Below are positions 1 through 5,671 of a DNA stretch of 6,584 nucleotides, piece by piece. Under the pieces are notes generated by a model. That model was not told where the DNA came from and searched no databases. It was given only the letters and a program-made list of their open reading frames with translations. Made by a program: the position numbers and the translations under genes. Every line of letters starts with the position of its first letter. Positions within the stretch are counted from its first letter, which is position 1. Location of the stretch: positions 1 through 6,584 of the forward strand of contig CAZLPW010000103.1 of assembly GCA_964561495.1 (NCBI GenBank). Reading direction: 5' to 3'. The DNA comes from CAZLPW01 sp964561495. Lineage in GTDB: Bacteria > Fidelibacterota > Marinisomatia > Marinisomatales > UBA1611.

Positions 1-184
1 AAATATCGAAGTCAGTATAGAACGAAACATTGAAAATGGTGAAGATTTAACAAATGTTGTTATAAAAGGTGAAGGTGATGTAACAAAAGAAGAATTAGAA
101 GAGGAATTGGAAAAAATATTTGAAAAACAAATTATAGATAAAGAAAAAACTGAATTAAATATTGAAATGGAAATACAAAATTAA
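1..184 (+). CDS. C-terminal fragment of an acidic, unrecognised protein
   Basis: An open frame enters at the left edge (first full codon at base 2) and ends at TAA 182-184, giving 60 visible residues with no start in the window. The tail is very rich in Glu, Lys and Ile: a stretch around GEGDVTKEELEEELEKIF (residues 23-40 of the fragment) reads as a charged amphipathic helix, followed by alternating polar and hydrophobic residues (ELNIEMEIQN) that look like a final beta strand. No membrane segment or catalytic motif is visible. I do not recognise the family. The next gene begins 79 bases later on the same strand, so it may belong to the same transcript. The coding call rests on frame openness and amino acid composition alone. 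Confidence 0.6.
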   Translation, partial: NIEVSIERNIENGEDLTNVVIKGEGDVTKEELEEELEKIFEKQIIDKEKTELNIEMEIQN

Positions 185-263
185 TTTGAATCAAAAACCA
201 TTAATCATTAGTCACCTAGTGCATATACAAAGGAGTATCTGCATATTATTATGAAAGTATAGT

Positions 264-971
264 ATGAAAAAAAATAGTAGAAATGTAATTATCGTAGGGG
301 CATCCTCATCAATCGGGGATGCTATTGTAAAAAACTTCTATAAAAACGGTGACAATATAATTGCAACTTTTAATAAAAATAAGCCTGACTCAGAATATTC
401 AAGTGTAAAATATAAAAAACTAGATTTAGGCTCTGTCTACTCTATCAAAGCTTTTTCTGAATCAAACATAGAAGAGCTCGGAAAAATTGATATTATTATT
501 TTTCTTCCAAGTATACTTCCAGGAAAATCTTTAGATGAATACGATAGCAATCTTATAGATGAAGTAATAAAAATTAACTTCACTTCACAAGTATTATTAT
601 TTAAATATCTTTTCAAAAGTTTAAATAAAGAATCAAGTGTTTTATTTATGTCCTCTATTTCAAGTATGCGAGGTAGCTATGATCCCATTTATGCAGCTTC
701 AAAATCTGCGATAAATGGTTTTGTAAAATCCTTAGCAAAATGGGCGGCGCCTCATTCAAGAGTAAATGCTATTGCCCCTAGTTTAATAAAAAATAGCAGT
801 ATGTATTTTGAAATGGATGAAGATCGAAGAGAAATTCATATTTCTGAAAGTCCTACAAAAACTTTGATATCAATTAATCATTTATCTGATATAATATTGG
901 AATTATGTGATCCTAAATGGTCCAATTTAAATGGACAAATTATTAATATTAACGGTGGATCATATGTCTAA
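264..971 (+). CDS. SDR-family NAD(P)-dependent oxidoreductase
   Basis: A classical-size (235 aa) short-chain dehydrogenase/reductase, expected to be cytoplasmic and to oxidise or reduce a carbonyl/alcohol with NAD(P)(H). Visible landmarks: the cofactor loop VGASSSIG (11-18, the TGxxxGIG motif with Ser in place of the middle Gly), an acidic residue after strand 3 (LDL, 53-55), Asn105 in KINF, the catalytic Ser130 (FMSSIS), and YAASK with Tyr143 and Lys147. The C-terminal GQIININGG (224-232) matches the usual end of the family. The strand that normally carries NNAG reads IIIFLPSILPG (77-87), so that motif is lost although the catalytic tetrad is kept. ATG 264 is the only good start: an in-frame TGA lies at 252-254. 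Its end overlaps the next gene by 8 bases. The closest annotations would be 3-oxoacyl-ACP reductase-like or sugar-modifying SDR; the substrate cannot be read from sequence. Confidence 0.93.
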   Translation: MKKNSRNVIIVGASSSIGDAIVKNFYKNGDNIIATFNKNKPDSEYSSVKYKKLDLGSVYSIKAFSESNIEELGKIDIIIFLPSILPGKSLDEYDSNLIDEVIKINFTSQVLLFKYLFKSLNKESSVLFMSSISSMRGSYDPIYAASKSAINGFVKSLAKWAAPHSRVNAIAPSLIKNSSMYFEMDEDRREIHISESPTKTLISINHLSDIILELCDPKWSNLNGQIININGGSYV

Positions 972-2070
972 AAAAAAATCAATCGCTGTAATTGGAGGTG
1001 GAATATTTGGCGCATTAAACGCTATTAGGTTAAATGAATCTGGTCATGATGTTACTATCCTAGAACGTAGTAAAGATTTATTAACGGGCGCTTCGTTTAA
1101 CAATCAAAATAGATTGCACCTTGGATTCCATTACCCTCGCGATGATGAAACAGCTAGACAGTGTATTAGAGGCTACGATAGTTTTAAAAAGACATTTAGA
1201 TCTTCAATCCTTTCTGATTTTGAAAATGCATATTTTATTTCCAGTAGGGGATCCAATACTTCACCAGAAGAATATATTAAATTCTGTGAGAGACATTCTT
1301 TGCCATACAAGCATATAGAATTAAACTCATTTTATCCAAAAGTGAAGAACGTTGATTTAGGTCTATTATGCGGTGAATCTGTTTATGATTGCATGATACT
1401 GCGAAATCTAATTATAGAGATGCTTAAAGAAAAAAGTATCAAAATTTTATGTAATACAAATGTAGAGTATATTGAACGCAATAAAGGAAAATATAGTTTA
1501 ATAGTTAGTTCAAAAAATAATTTGTCTTATGATATTATCATAAATTGTACCTATGCTGACATTAATAGATTAACAGAAAATCTTTTTCCCGATGTAACTA
1601 AAAATCAGTATGAATATACCATGGTTCCAATTATTGAATGGGACCATGGCCCATTAGGAATAACTATAATGGATGGAAATTTTATGACCATATTACCATT
1701 TGGAAAAACTGGAAAATTTCTTCTATATCATGTTGAACATACTGTCATTGAAAGATCTGTTTCATACCAAATGCCATTAAAGTGGATAAATAATAAAACT
1801 TCTCCATATAGCATTGTAAACCATAGCAAATTATTTAATAATATGATAAATGATTGTATAAAATTTGTACCAGATTTGGTTAATTCAAAACAGGTCGGAT
1901 TTTTACATGGATCGCGTATGGTTTTAGAAAAAGAAGAGGAAAGCGATGCAAGGCCTTCTATCATAAAAGAGCATGAAAAGGGTTATATAACGGTCTTTTC
2001 AGGAAAAATAGATCACTCTATTTGGGTTGCTGATGAAATTTCTAATTTGGTTAGATCATATTCGAAATAA
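964..2070 (+). CDS. FAD-dependent oxidoreductase, DAO family
   Basis: A 368-residue flavoprotein of the D-amino-acid-oxidase fold (DAO). The N-terminal dinucleotide-binding motif is VIGGGIFG (9-16, GxGxxG at 11, 13 and 16), with the ribose-binding acidic residue Glu34 at the end of strand 2 (TILER). A conserved block follows, FNNQNRLHLGFHYPR (45-59), which I associate with DAO-type proteins found in polysaccharide or secondary-metabolite loci. The C-terminal FAD-contacting part is DARPS (328-332) and SGKID (346-350). The length is normal for the family. I place the start at ATG 964 rather than at 931: the motif then sits close to the N-terminus as usual, and ATGTCTAA overlaps the SDR stop by 8 bases, a typical coupled junction. 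The substrate (an amine, amino sugar or hydroxyacid) is unknown; pairing with the SDR suggests successive redox steps on one substrate. Confidence 0.9.
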   Translation: MSKKKSIAVIGGGIFGALNAIRLNESGHDVTILERSKDLLTGASFNNQNRLHLGFHYPRDDETARQCIRGYDSFKKTFRSSILSDFENAYFISSRGSNTSPEEYIKFCERHSLPYKHIELNSFYPKVKNVDLGLLCGESVYDCMILRNLIIEMLKEKSIKILCNTNVEYIERNKGKYSLIVSSKNNLSYDIIINCTYADINRLTENLFPDVTKNQYEYTMVPIIEWDHGPLGITIMDGNFMTILPFGKTGKFLLYHVEHTVIERSVSYQMPLKWINNKTSPYSIVNHSKLFNNMINDCIKFVPDLVNSKQVGFLHGSRMVLEKEEESDARPSIIKEHEKGYITVFSGKIDHSIWVADEISNLVRSYSK

Positions 2071-2173
2071 AAAAGAATTTTCAGTTTTTGAATTTTCAAT
2101 AAGTTATTAACCACATTTTAAAAATAAATAGCTTCATACTCTAATGATAGAAAAAAACCTATAAAATTATTTT

Positions 2174-3358
2174 ATGAAAAGAGTTAGTTCAATTGATGTT
2201 TTTAGAGGTATAACAATGTTTCTAATGATTTGGGTAAATGATTTTTGGACTCTTAAATCTATCCCTAAATGGTTGAAGCATGCAGTAGCGGGTGAGGATT
2301 ACCTTGGATTTTCAGATTTGATATTTCCTTGGTTTCTTTTTGTTATGGGTATGTCAATACCATTTTCATTTGAGAATCGGTTTAAAAATGGGGAAACTGA
2401 TATTAGCATATGGAAACATATTATTTTTCGTACAGTTGCACTTATCATTTTGGGTCTTTTCCATATGAATATGGAAATGTATAATCATGAGAGTTCATTG
2501 GTTTCTAAACCATATTTTGTTATAGTATGTACTTTAGCATTTTTTATGATATGGAATAACTATCCTGTATCTAAAAATGATAGTTTTTTTTATAAAATAT
2601 TACCGATTGTTGGTATGATTATACTCATTGGTGCTTTATTTTTATATAAAGGACAAGATTATAATGGAGCATCATTAGGGTTTAGTATACATTGGTGGGG
2701 TATTCTTGGCTTGATAGGGTGGTCCTATTTTATAGTAGCGTCTACCTATTTTATTTTTGGAAAATCAATCATCGGAATGACAATAGCATTTTTCATGTGT
2801 ATTGGGCTAAATATTATAAGCAGCAACGGCGTTGCGTATAATATCTTCTCATGGCAAAGTAGTAATTGGATTCCAGGAAGTGGAGGCCTTCAGGCACTTA
2901 CATTTGGCGGAGTTATAGCTTCTCTATTTCTAATGAAATACAACGGAAAAAACAAAATCAATGATTTGTACTTTACCTTAATTGGAATGGGTGCAGGATC
3001 GCTTATTGGAGGTTTTTATTTTAAGCAATATTTTATAATAAGCAAAATTAGTGGAACGCCTACTTGGATTCTTATATCTATGTCGACTGCATTATTTCTT
3101 TATGTTTTTATCCACTGGGTTGTTGATGTAAAAGAAAAGATAAGTTGGTATAGGCCAATTAAGGTTGCTGGAACAGCAACACTGACTTGTTATTTAATTC
3201 CTTATCTCTATAATAGTATAAAAGCTATAGTGGATATTCAGTTACCTGTATTTTTTATTTCAGGTCTAATAGGGTTATTAAAATCGATTGTTTATTCTTT
3301 CATAATTATTGCTATTTCATGGGGAATAACTAGAATAAAGATTCAATTAAAAATCTGA
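2174..3358 (+). CDS. Membrane acyltransferase, HGSNAT / DUF5009 family
   Basis: A 394-residue polytopic inner-membrane protein with about ten to twelve hydrophobic segments (roughly 8-22, 44-66, 84-101, 113-128, 141-158, 172-195, 199-215, 238-255, 265-285, 296-317, 330-347, 356-385). The start SIDVFRGITM (6-15) and the block DLIFPWFLFVMGMSIPFS (48-65) are hallmarks of the heparan-alpha-glucosaminide N-acetyltransferase/DUF5009 family, whose animal member carries acetyl groups across a membrane to a terminal glucosamine. His36 in WLKHA, just before that block, lies where the family's acetyl-accepting histidine is expected (aligned from memory). KISGTPTWIL (291-300) and AGTATLTCYLIPY (332-344) match the C-terminal conserved region, except that the usual Asn of GSNxLTxY is Ala here. 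Likely role: O- or N-acetylation of a periplasmic or surface sugar. It stands 103 bases after the flavoprotein gene, without a recognisable ribosome binding site. Confidence 0.88.
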   Translation: MKRVSSIDVFRGITMFLMIWVNDFWTLKSIPKWLKHAVAGEDYLGFSDLIFPWFLFVMGMSIPFSFENRFKNGETDISIWKHIIFRTVALIILGLFHMNMEMYNHESSLVSKPYFVIVCTLAFFMIWNNYPVSKNDSFFYKILPIVGMIILIGALFLYKGQDYNGASLGFSIHWWGILGLIGWSYFIVASTYFIFGKSIIGMTIAFFMCIGLNIISSNGVAYNIFSWQSSNWIPGSGGLQALTFGGVIASLFLMKYNGKNKINDLYFTLIGMGAGSLIGGFYFKQYFIISKISGTPTWILISMSTALFLYVFIHWVVDVKEKISWYRPIKVAGTATLTCYLIPYLYNSIKAIVDIQLPVFFISGLIGLLKSIVYSFIIIAISWGITRIKIQLKI

Positions 3359-3441
3359 TTATTATATCTTTTTATTTTATAGGTAATTAAATAGAATTAT
3401 TTTGGAATTCTTTTCCCCAGATAAATAAATTAAAATATCAC

Positions 3442-3750
3442 ATGAAAAAATATATAGCAATGAACAGGTTTAAGATTGTACATGGAAAAGAATCTGATTT
3501 TGAAAATATTTGGAAAAATAGAGAAACTTATTTAGATAATGTCAAGGGCTTCCAAAAATTTAATTTATTAAAGGGATCAACTAATGAAAATTATACCCTT
3601 TATAGTTCTCATAGCATTTGGGATTCTAAGTCTGATTTTGAAAATTGGAAAAAATCCGACTCATTTAGAATAGCTCATAGTGGTGGAGGACAGAATCAGA
3701 GTATATATCTAGAGCATCCTAAATTTGAAGGTTTCAAAGTTATTCTCTAA
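3442..3750 (+). CDS. IsdG/HmoA-like monooxygenase (ABM domain)
   Basis: A 102-residue single-domain protein of the antibiotic-biosynthesis-monooxygenase/heme-degrading family, which forms dimeric ferredoxin-like alpha/beta barrels in the cytoplasm. The strand-helix pattern is clear: MNRFKIVHGKESDFENIW (7-24), GFQKFNLLKG (36-45), YTLYSSHSIWDSKSDFENW (51-69), and a last strand FEGFKVI (95-101). The IsdG heme-degradation triad Asn-Trp-His appears to be present as Asn8, Trp69 and His79; the Trp-His spacing of ten equals that of IsdG and the Asn position is within one residue. That favours heme degradation (iron release) over quinone-forming ABM enzymes, but the family is versatile. The length is complete. 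It starts at ATG 3442, 83 bases after the acyltransferase, with no Shine-Dalgarno sequence, and is followed after 18 bases by the methyltransferase frame. Confidence 0.85.
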   Translation: MKKYIAMNRFKIVHGKESDFENIWKNRETYLDNVKGFQKFNLLKGSTNENYTLYSSHSIWDSKSDFENWKKSDSFRIAHSGGGQNQSIYLEHPKFEGFKVIL

Positions 3751-3768
3751 CCAAATGGTATTTAATAA

Positions 3769-4491
3769 TTGGTTGTTTTAGACAAGATTAGATGGTTACT
3801 GAGAGCATGGCGATATAGGCTAATAGTTGAAAAGGATGAGATTAGCTTTTTAATTAAAAAATTAAAACAAGGACAAGTTGGTGTAGACATAGTTCAACAT
3901 AATGGGGCTTATAAATTTTGGAGGTCAAATTGTGTCGGGGAAAAGGTTAATGTTTTTTATTTTGAGCGTAAAGATGTGACCTACATTCCTGGCCAATTAC
4001 TTGTTGAAAAATCTAGATTGAATAATATTTTTTTGTATCCGATAGCATTCTCAAAATCAAAAGGGAAAACTAATTTAATTATTCCGAATGGAAGTCCATC
4101 TCCAAGTGCATCAATTAATAGGGATATGAGGTTAAATGATACTAAAATAGAAATTAAAACAACCACCTTAGATGACTTTTTTTGTTCTGAAAAAAATATA
4201 AATGTTGATTATTTAAAGTGTGATGTAGAGGGGCATGAGCTTGATGTGTTTGAAAATAATATAAAATTTTTTAACAATTGTCGTCCGATTATTTCCGTTG
4301 AGTCTGAGGCAAGACATTGTGGCGAGGATAAAATGTTAAAGTTATTTTCATTTTTTAAGGAAATTGGTTATAACGGGTATTTTTTTAATAGGAATAATTT
4401 TACTAGTATCAAATATTTCTCAATATATGACTATCAACTAGACCCTGAGAAAAATATTTATATTAATAATTTTATATTTATATCTGGCTAG
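3769..4491 (+). CDS. FkbM-family methyltransferase, divergent SAM-binding loop
   Basis: A 240-residue protein resembling FkbM-type SAM-dependent O-methyltransferases. Family signs: the N-terminal helix WLLRAWRYRLIVEKDEISFL (9-28), the region around VGVDIVQHNGAY (37-48) at motif I, Glu66 ending strand 2, and the strong C-terminal signature TTTLDDFF (131-138) with VDYLKCDVEGHELDVFE (146-162). Relatives have DIGAHKGAY in motif I; here the glycine and alanine are Val42 and Gln43, and the usual AFEPQP after strand 2 is YFERKD, so SAM binding is doubtful. The only usable near-N-terminal start is TTG 3769, directly after an in-frame TAA at 3766-3768; no ATG lies early in this frame. The frame itself is intact for its full length, so it is either a diverged working enzyme or a gene in early decay. 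FkbM enzymes usually methylate sugars or natural products. Confidence 0.8.
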   Translation: MVVLDKIRWLLRAWRYRLIVEKDEISFLIKKLKQGQVGVDIVQHNGAYKFWRSNCVGEKVNVFYFERKDVTYIPGQLLVEKSRLNNIFLYPIAFSKSKGKTNLIIPNGSPSPSASINRDMRLNDTKIEIKTTTLDDFFCSEKNINVDYLKCDVEGHELDVFENNIKFFNNCRPIISVESEARHCGEDKMLKLFSFFKEIGYNGYFFNRNNFTSIKYFSIYDYQLDPEKNIYINNFIFISG

Positions 4492-4553
4492 AATCTTTTT
4501 ATTTATTTCCCAATATATAATTCATTGTAGAATGATCGGTAATTTCGTACCAT

Positions 4554-4784
4554 ATGAATGAACTATTAATTAATTCTATGGGATGGGTTGGTTTTTTACT
4601 TATCCTTTTTGGATATTATTTTAACGCTAAGAAGAAAATATATTGTTTTCTTATCTGGGGTGTTGGTAATACAATATATTTTATTTATGGGTATGTTATT
4701 GACGCTTTACCCGTAATGGCTATGAGTATATTTATATTAGGAATGAATATATATGGATATTTTAGTTGGGCAGATAAAAAATAA
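4554..4784 (+). CDS. Small three-helix membrane protein, PnuC/SWEET-like
   Basis: A 76-residue protein with three predicted membrane helices (about 9-23, 29-47 and 51-71) separated by a short basic turn (NAKKKIY, 24-30) and ending in a charged tail (ADKK). Features such as GWVG (10-13), NTIYFIYGYVIDALP (39-53) and NIYGYFSW (65-72) recall the repeat unit of PnuC-type nicotinamide riboside carriers and other three-helix half-transporters, including the CBU_0592-like group. A single unit would have to dimerise to make a channel. This family link is from pattern memory and is tentative; the membrane topology is firm. It starts at ATG 4554, 62 bases after the methyltransferase, again with no Shine-Dalgarno sequence. 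Its transported substrate, if any, is unknown. Confidence 0.7.
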   Translation: MNELLINSMGWVGFLLILFGYYFNAKKKIYCFLIWGVGNTIYFIYGYVIDALPVMAMSIFILGMNIYGYFSWADKK

Positions 4785-4893
4785 AAATATGATATAGAGC
4801 TATAAAAGAAATAGAATTGTTTTTTAACCAATAAATAAAGTTGCAAATGAGACAGTTTTAGGATTCTTTGAAATTTCTGAAGAACTTGTTTAA

Positions 4894-4958
4894 TAACAGA
4901 GAGAAGATGGCTCAAGGACCCAACTCAATACAATGGAGAGTAGTTCTTCCCTCTGTTA
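4894..4958. repeat. Imperfect inverted repeat, 14-base arms
   Basis: The left arm 4894-4907 (taacagagagaaga) and right arm 4945-4958 (tcttccctctgtta) are reverse complements at 13 of 14 positions: 8 pairs, one A/C mismatch, then 5 pairs. They enclose 37 bases. The segment is visibly richer in G+C than its surroundings. It lies in the space between the plus-strand membrane protein ending at 4784 and the minus-strand small ORF ending at 4990, so a role as a structured RNA or shared 3' end is possible. Neither side is followed by a clear T-run, so it is not a canonical intrinsic terminator. Confidence 0.55.
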
Positions 4959-4989
4959 CATTCTCTTATCTAATCTACAATAAGGATAA

Positions 4990-5202
4990 TTACCATGGAA
5001 GTAGTGGATATATAAAGACAATAATACTTCCAGATATCCAAAATGCACCTACTTTTTTTGAAAAGACTCTACATCTAAGGTTTGATATAGATTTTATATT
5101 TAATATTTTTTCTAATAAAACAAATATAAGCCCCATAAATAAATAAATACTTAGTCCAACTACCCAATAATAAATAGGTGGATTTATAATTCCACTTAAC
5201 AT
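4990..5202 (-). CDS. Small hydrophobic protein, two predicted membrane helices
   Basis: A 70-residue minus-strand frame from ATG 5202-5200 to TAA at 4992-4990. It contains Pro-Pro and aromatic residues (NPPIYYW, 7-13) leading into a hydrophobic helix (about 11-31), a basic middle (NLRCRVFSKK, 41-50), and a second hydrophobic stretch (about 51-68) ending in PLLPW. The alternation of two helices with a positively charged loop is what a small bacterial inner-membrane protein looks like, and it is more protein-like than the overlapping plus-strand frame. I recognise no family. Its ATG follows the stop of the 34-residue ORF by one base (TAG C ATG). The frame also stays open twelve codons upstream of that ATG, so it may be the second part of a single gene split by an indel. 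Confidence 0.42.
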   Translation of the reverse strand: MLSGIINPPIYYWVVGLSIYLFMGLIFVLLEKILNIKSISNLRCRVFSKKVGAFWISGSIIVFIYPLLPW

Positions 5203-5203
5203 G

Positions 5204-5308
5204 CTAACCTTTTTTCCCTTTTTTAGATAATGATTTTATATCAAAAGGAAAGATTTTAATTCCTTTTTTGTATAGATATCCAACCAATGCAAGAATCAAA
5301 AGTTTCAT
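5204..5308 (-). CDS. Tiny ORF, hydrophobic start and basic tail; perhaps the 5' part of a split gene
   Basis: A 34-residue minus-strand frame from ATG 5308-5306 to TAG 5206-5204. It reads MKLLILALVGYLYKKG, a short membrane-anchoring or signal-like helix, then a basic tail ending KSLSKKGKKG. An AT-rich leader (aaattaaatt before the ATG) is like those of the other genes here. The next frame begins one base after its stop, so the two are either translationally coupled or one gene. Near the end the coding strand contains two runs of six A separated by GGG (complement of 5210-5224); loss of one base there would fuse both frames into one protein of about 104 residues. No family is recognised. Confidence 0.33.
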   Translation of the reverse strand: MKLLILALVGYLYKKGIKIFPFDIKSLSKKGKKG

Positions 5309-5409
5309 AATTTAATTTAAGACTTTACAGTATGAAAAAGGACTTTAGTTTTATATATTAATTATTATATTTTTATTTTTTCATTTTTTAAAAATTATTA
5401 ATATAGAGT

Positions 5410-5586
5410 ATGAAGGTTACATTAATTCTAACGATTATTGGATCTGCATTAGGATTTGCTTATGCTACTGTATTAGGATGCGACTCGGCATGTTCAGTCG
5501 TATCATCATCATTAAACACTAGTGTCTATGGTGCATTTGCTGGTTTGATAATTGCGTTTCCAATAAACAAAAAGTTTAAGAAATAG
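5410..5586 (+). CDS. DUF6132-like small membrane protein
   Basis: A 58-residue frame from ATG 5410 to TAG 5584-5586. The sequence has a glycine-containing first helix (LILTIIGSALGFAYATV, 5-21), a GC-centred loop with two cysteines (Cys24 and Cys28, GCDSAC), Ser/Asn-rich residues, then YGAFAGLIIAF (40-50) as a second helix and a basic end (NKKFKK). This order (GxxxG helix, GC-x-C loop, TSxYGAxxG helix) matches my memory of the DUF6132 family, common in Bacteroidota and of unknown function. Family members usually have the second cysteine one residue further on, in GxCP; here the spacing is three residues. A lipoprotein reading (VLGC before Cys24) is possible but the -2 Leu is a poor lipobox. 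The gene is preceded by an AT-rich leader and followed by hairpins, so it is probably monocistronic. Confidence 0.68.
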   Translation: MKVTLILTIIGSALGFAYATVLGCDSACSVVSSSLNTSVYGAFAGLIIAFPINKKFKK

Positions 5587-5600
5587 TAATATTATCAGCT

Positions 5601-5623
5601 AAAATCTTTTTTAAAAAGATTTT
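5601..5623 (+). terminator. Hairpin after the DUF6132-like gene, likely terminator
   Basis: A perfect 10-bp stem (aaaatctttt at 5601-5610, aaaagatttt at 5614-5623) with a three-base loop, beginning 15 bases after the stop codon at 5586. The stem is AT-rich apart from one G-C pair, as terminators in such genomes often are. It is followed by a T-rich but interrupted tail (5628-5638). By its symmetry it could also stop transcription from the opposite side. Confidence 0.5.
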
Positions 5624-5626
5624 CTA

Positions 5627-5644
5627 ATATTTATTTTTAAATAT
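5627..5644. terminator. Second AT-only hairpin in the convergent gap
   Basis: Arms atattta (5627-5633) and taaatat (5638-5644) form a 7-bp stem around a TTTT loop. It consists only of A-T pairs, so it is weak alone and could arise by chance in this composition. It lies directly behind the stronger hairpin and may assist it. Confidence 0.2.
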
Positions 5645-5671
5645 CAGACCTAATATTTGGTTGGTTTTATA

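Larger units (their letters stand above)
4785..5409. other. Gene-poor interval between 4784 and 5410
   Basis: Apart from the inverted repeat and the two small minus-strand ORFs listed separately, I see no RNA gene, repeat array or insertion sequence here. The left part (4785-4890) is AT-rich with no structure I would trust. The right part (5309-5409), between the divergent starts at 5308 and 5410, is almost pure A/T and must hold the promoters for both directions if both are genes. I could not find a convincing Bacteroidota promoter pair (TTG and TAnnTTTG) in it. Confidence 0.5.

Noticed and set aside
931..963. Upstream ATG start for the flavoprotein (11 more residues)
   Set aside because: The extension MDKLLILTVDH lies within the SDR gene and pushes the FAD motif inward; ATG 964 gives the usual short N-terminus and a typical overlap.
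1121..1318. 65-residue plus-strand frame
   Set aside because: It lies inside the flavoprotein gene in another frame; the real gene has clear FAD motifs.
1728..1964. 78-residue minus-strand frame
   Set aside because: It is antisense to the flavoprotein gene and shows no protein features of its own.
3393..3414. Hairpin agaatt/aattct followed by TTTT after the acyltransferase gene
   Set aside because: A six-pair, mostly A-T stem with a 7-base loop is too weak to call a terminator in this AT-rich sequence.
3749..3774. Dyad aaccaa/ttggtt spanning the monooxygenase stop and the TTG start
   Set aside because: Only six pairs around a 14-base loop; it could mask the TTG start, but is within chance expectation.
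3981..4166. 61-residue minus-strand frame
   Set aside because: It is antisense to the FkbM-like gene and is a composition shadow.
4685..4915. 76-residue minus-strand frame
   Set aside because: It is half antisense to the three-helix membrane gene and rich in Phe/Tyr/Leu from AT-rich sequence; no motif.
4868..5146. Plus-strand 92-residue frame starting at TTG
   Set aside because: It has no good start (an internal ATG at 4907 is the only other), no recognisable domain and a low-complexity Asn/Ile/Phe end, and it overlaps the inverted repeat and the more membrane-protein-like minus-strand ORF. Probably chance.
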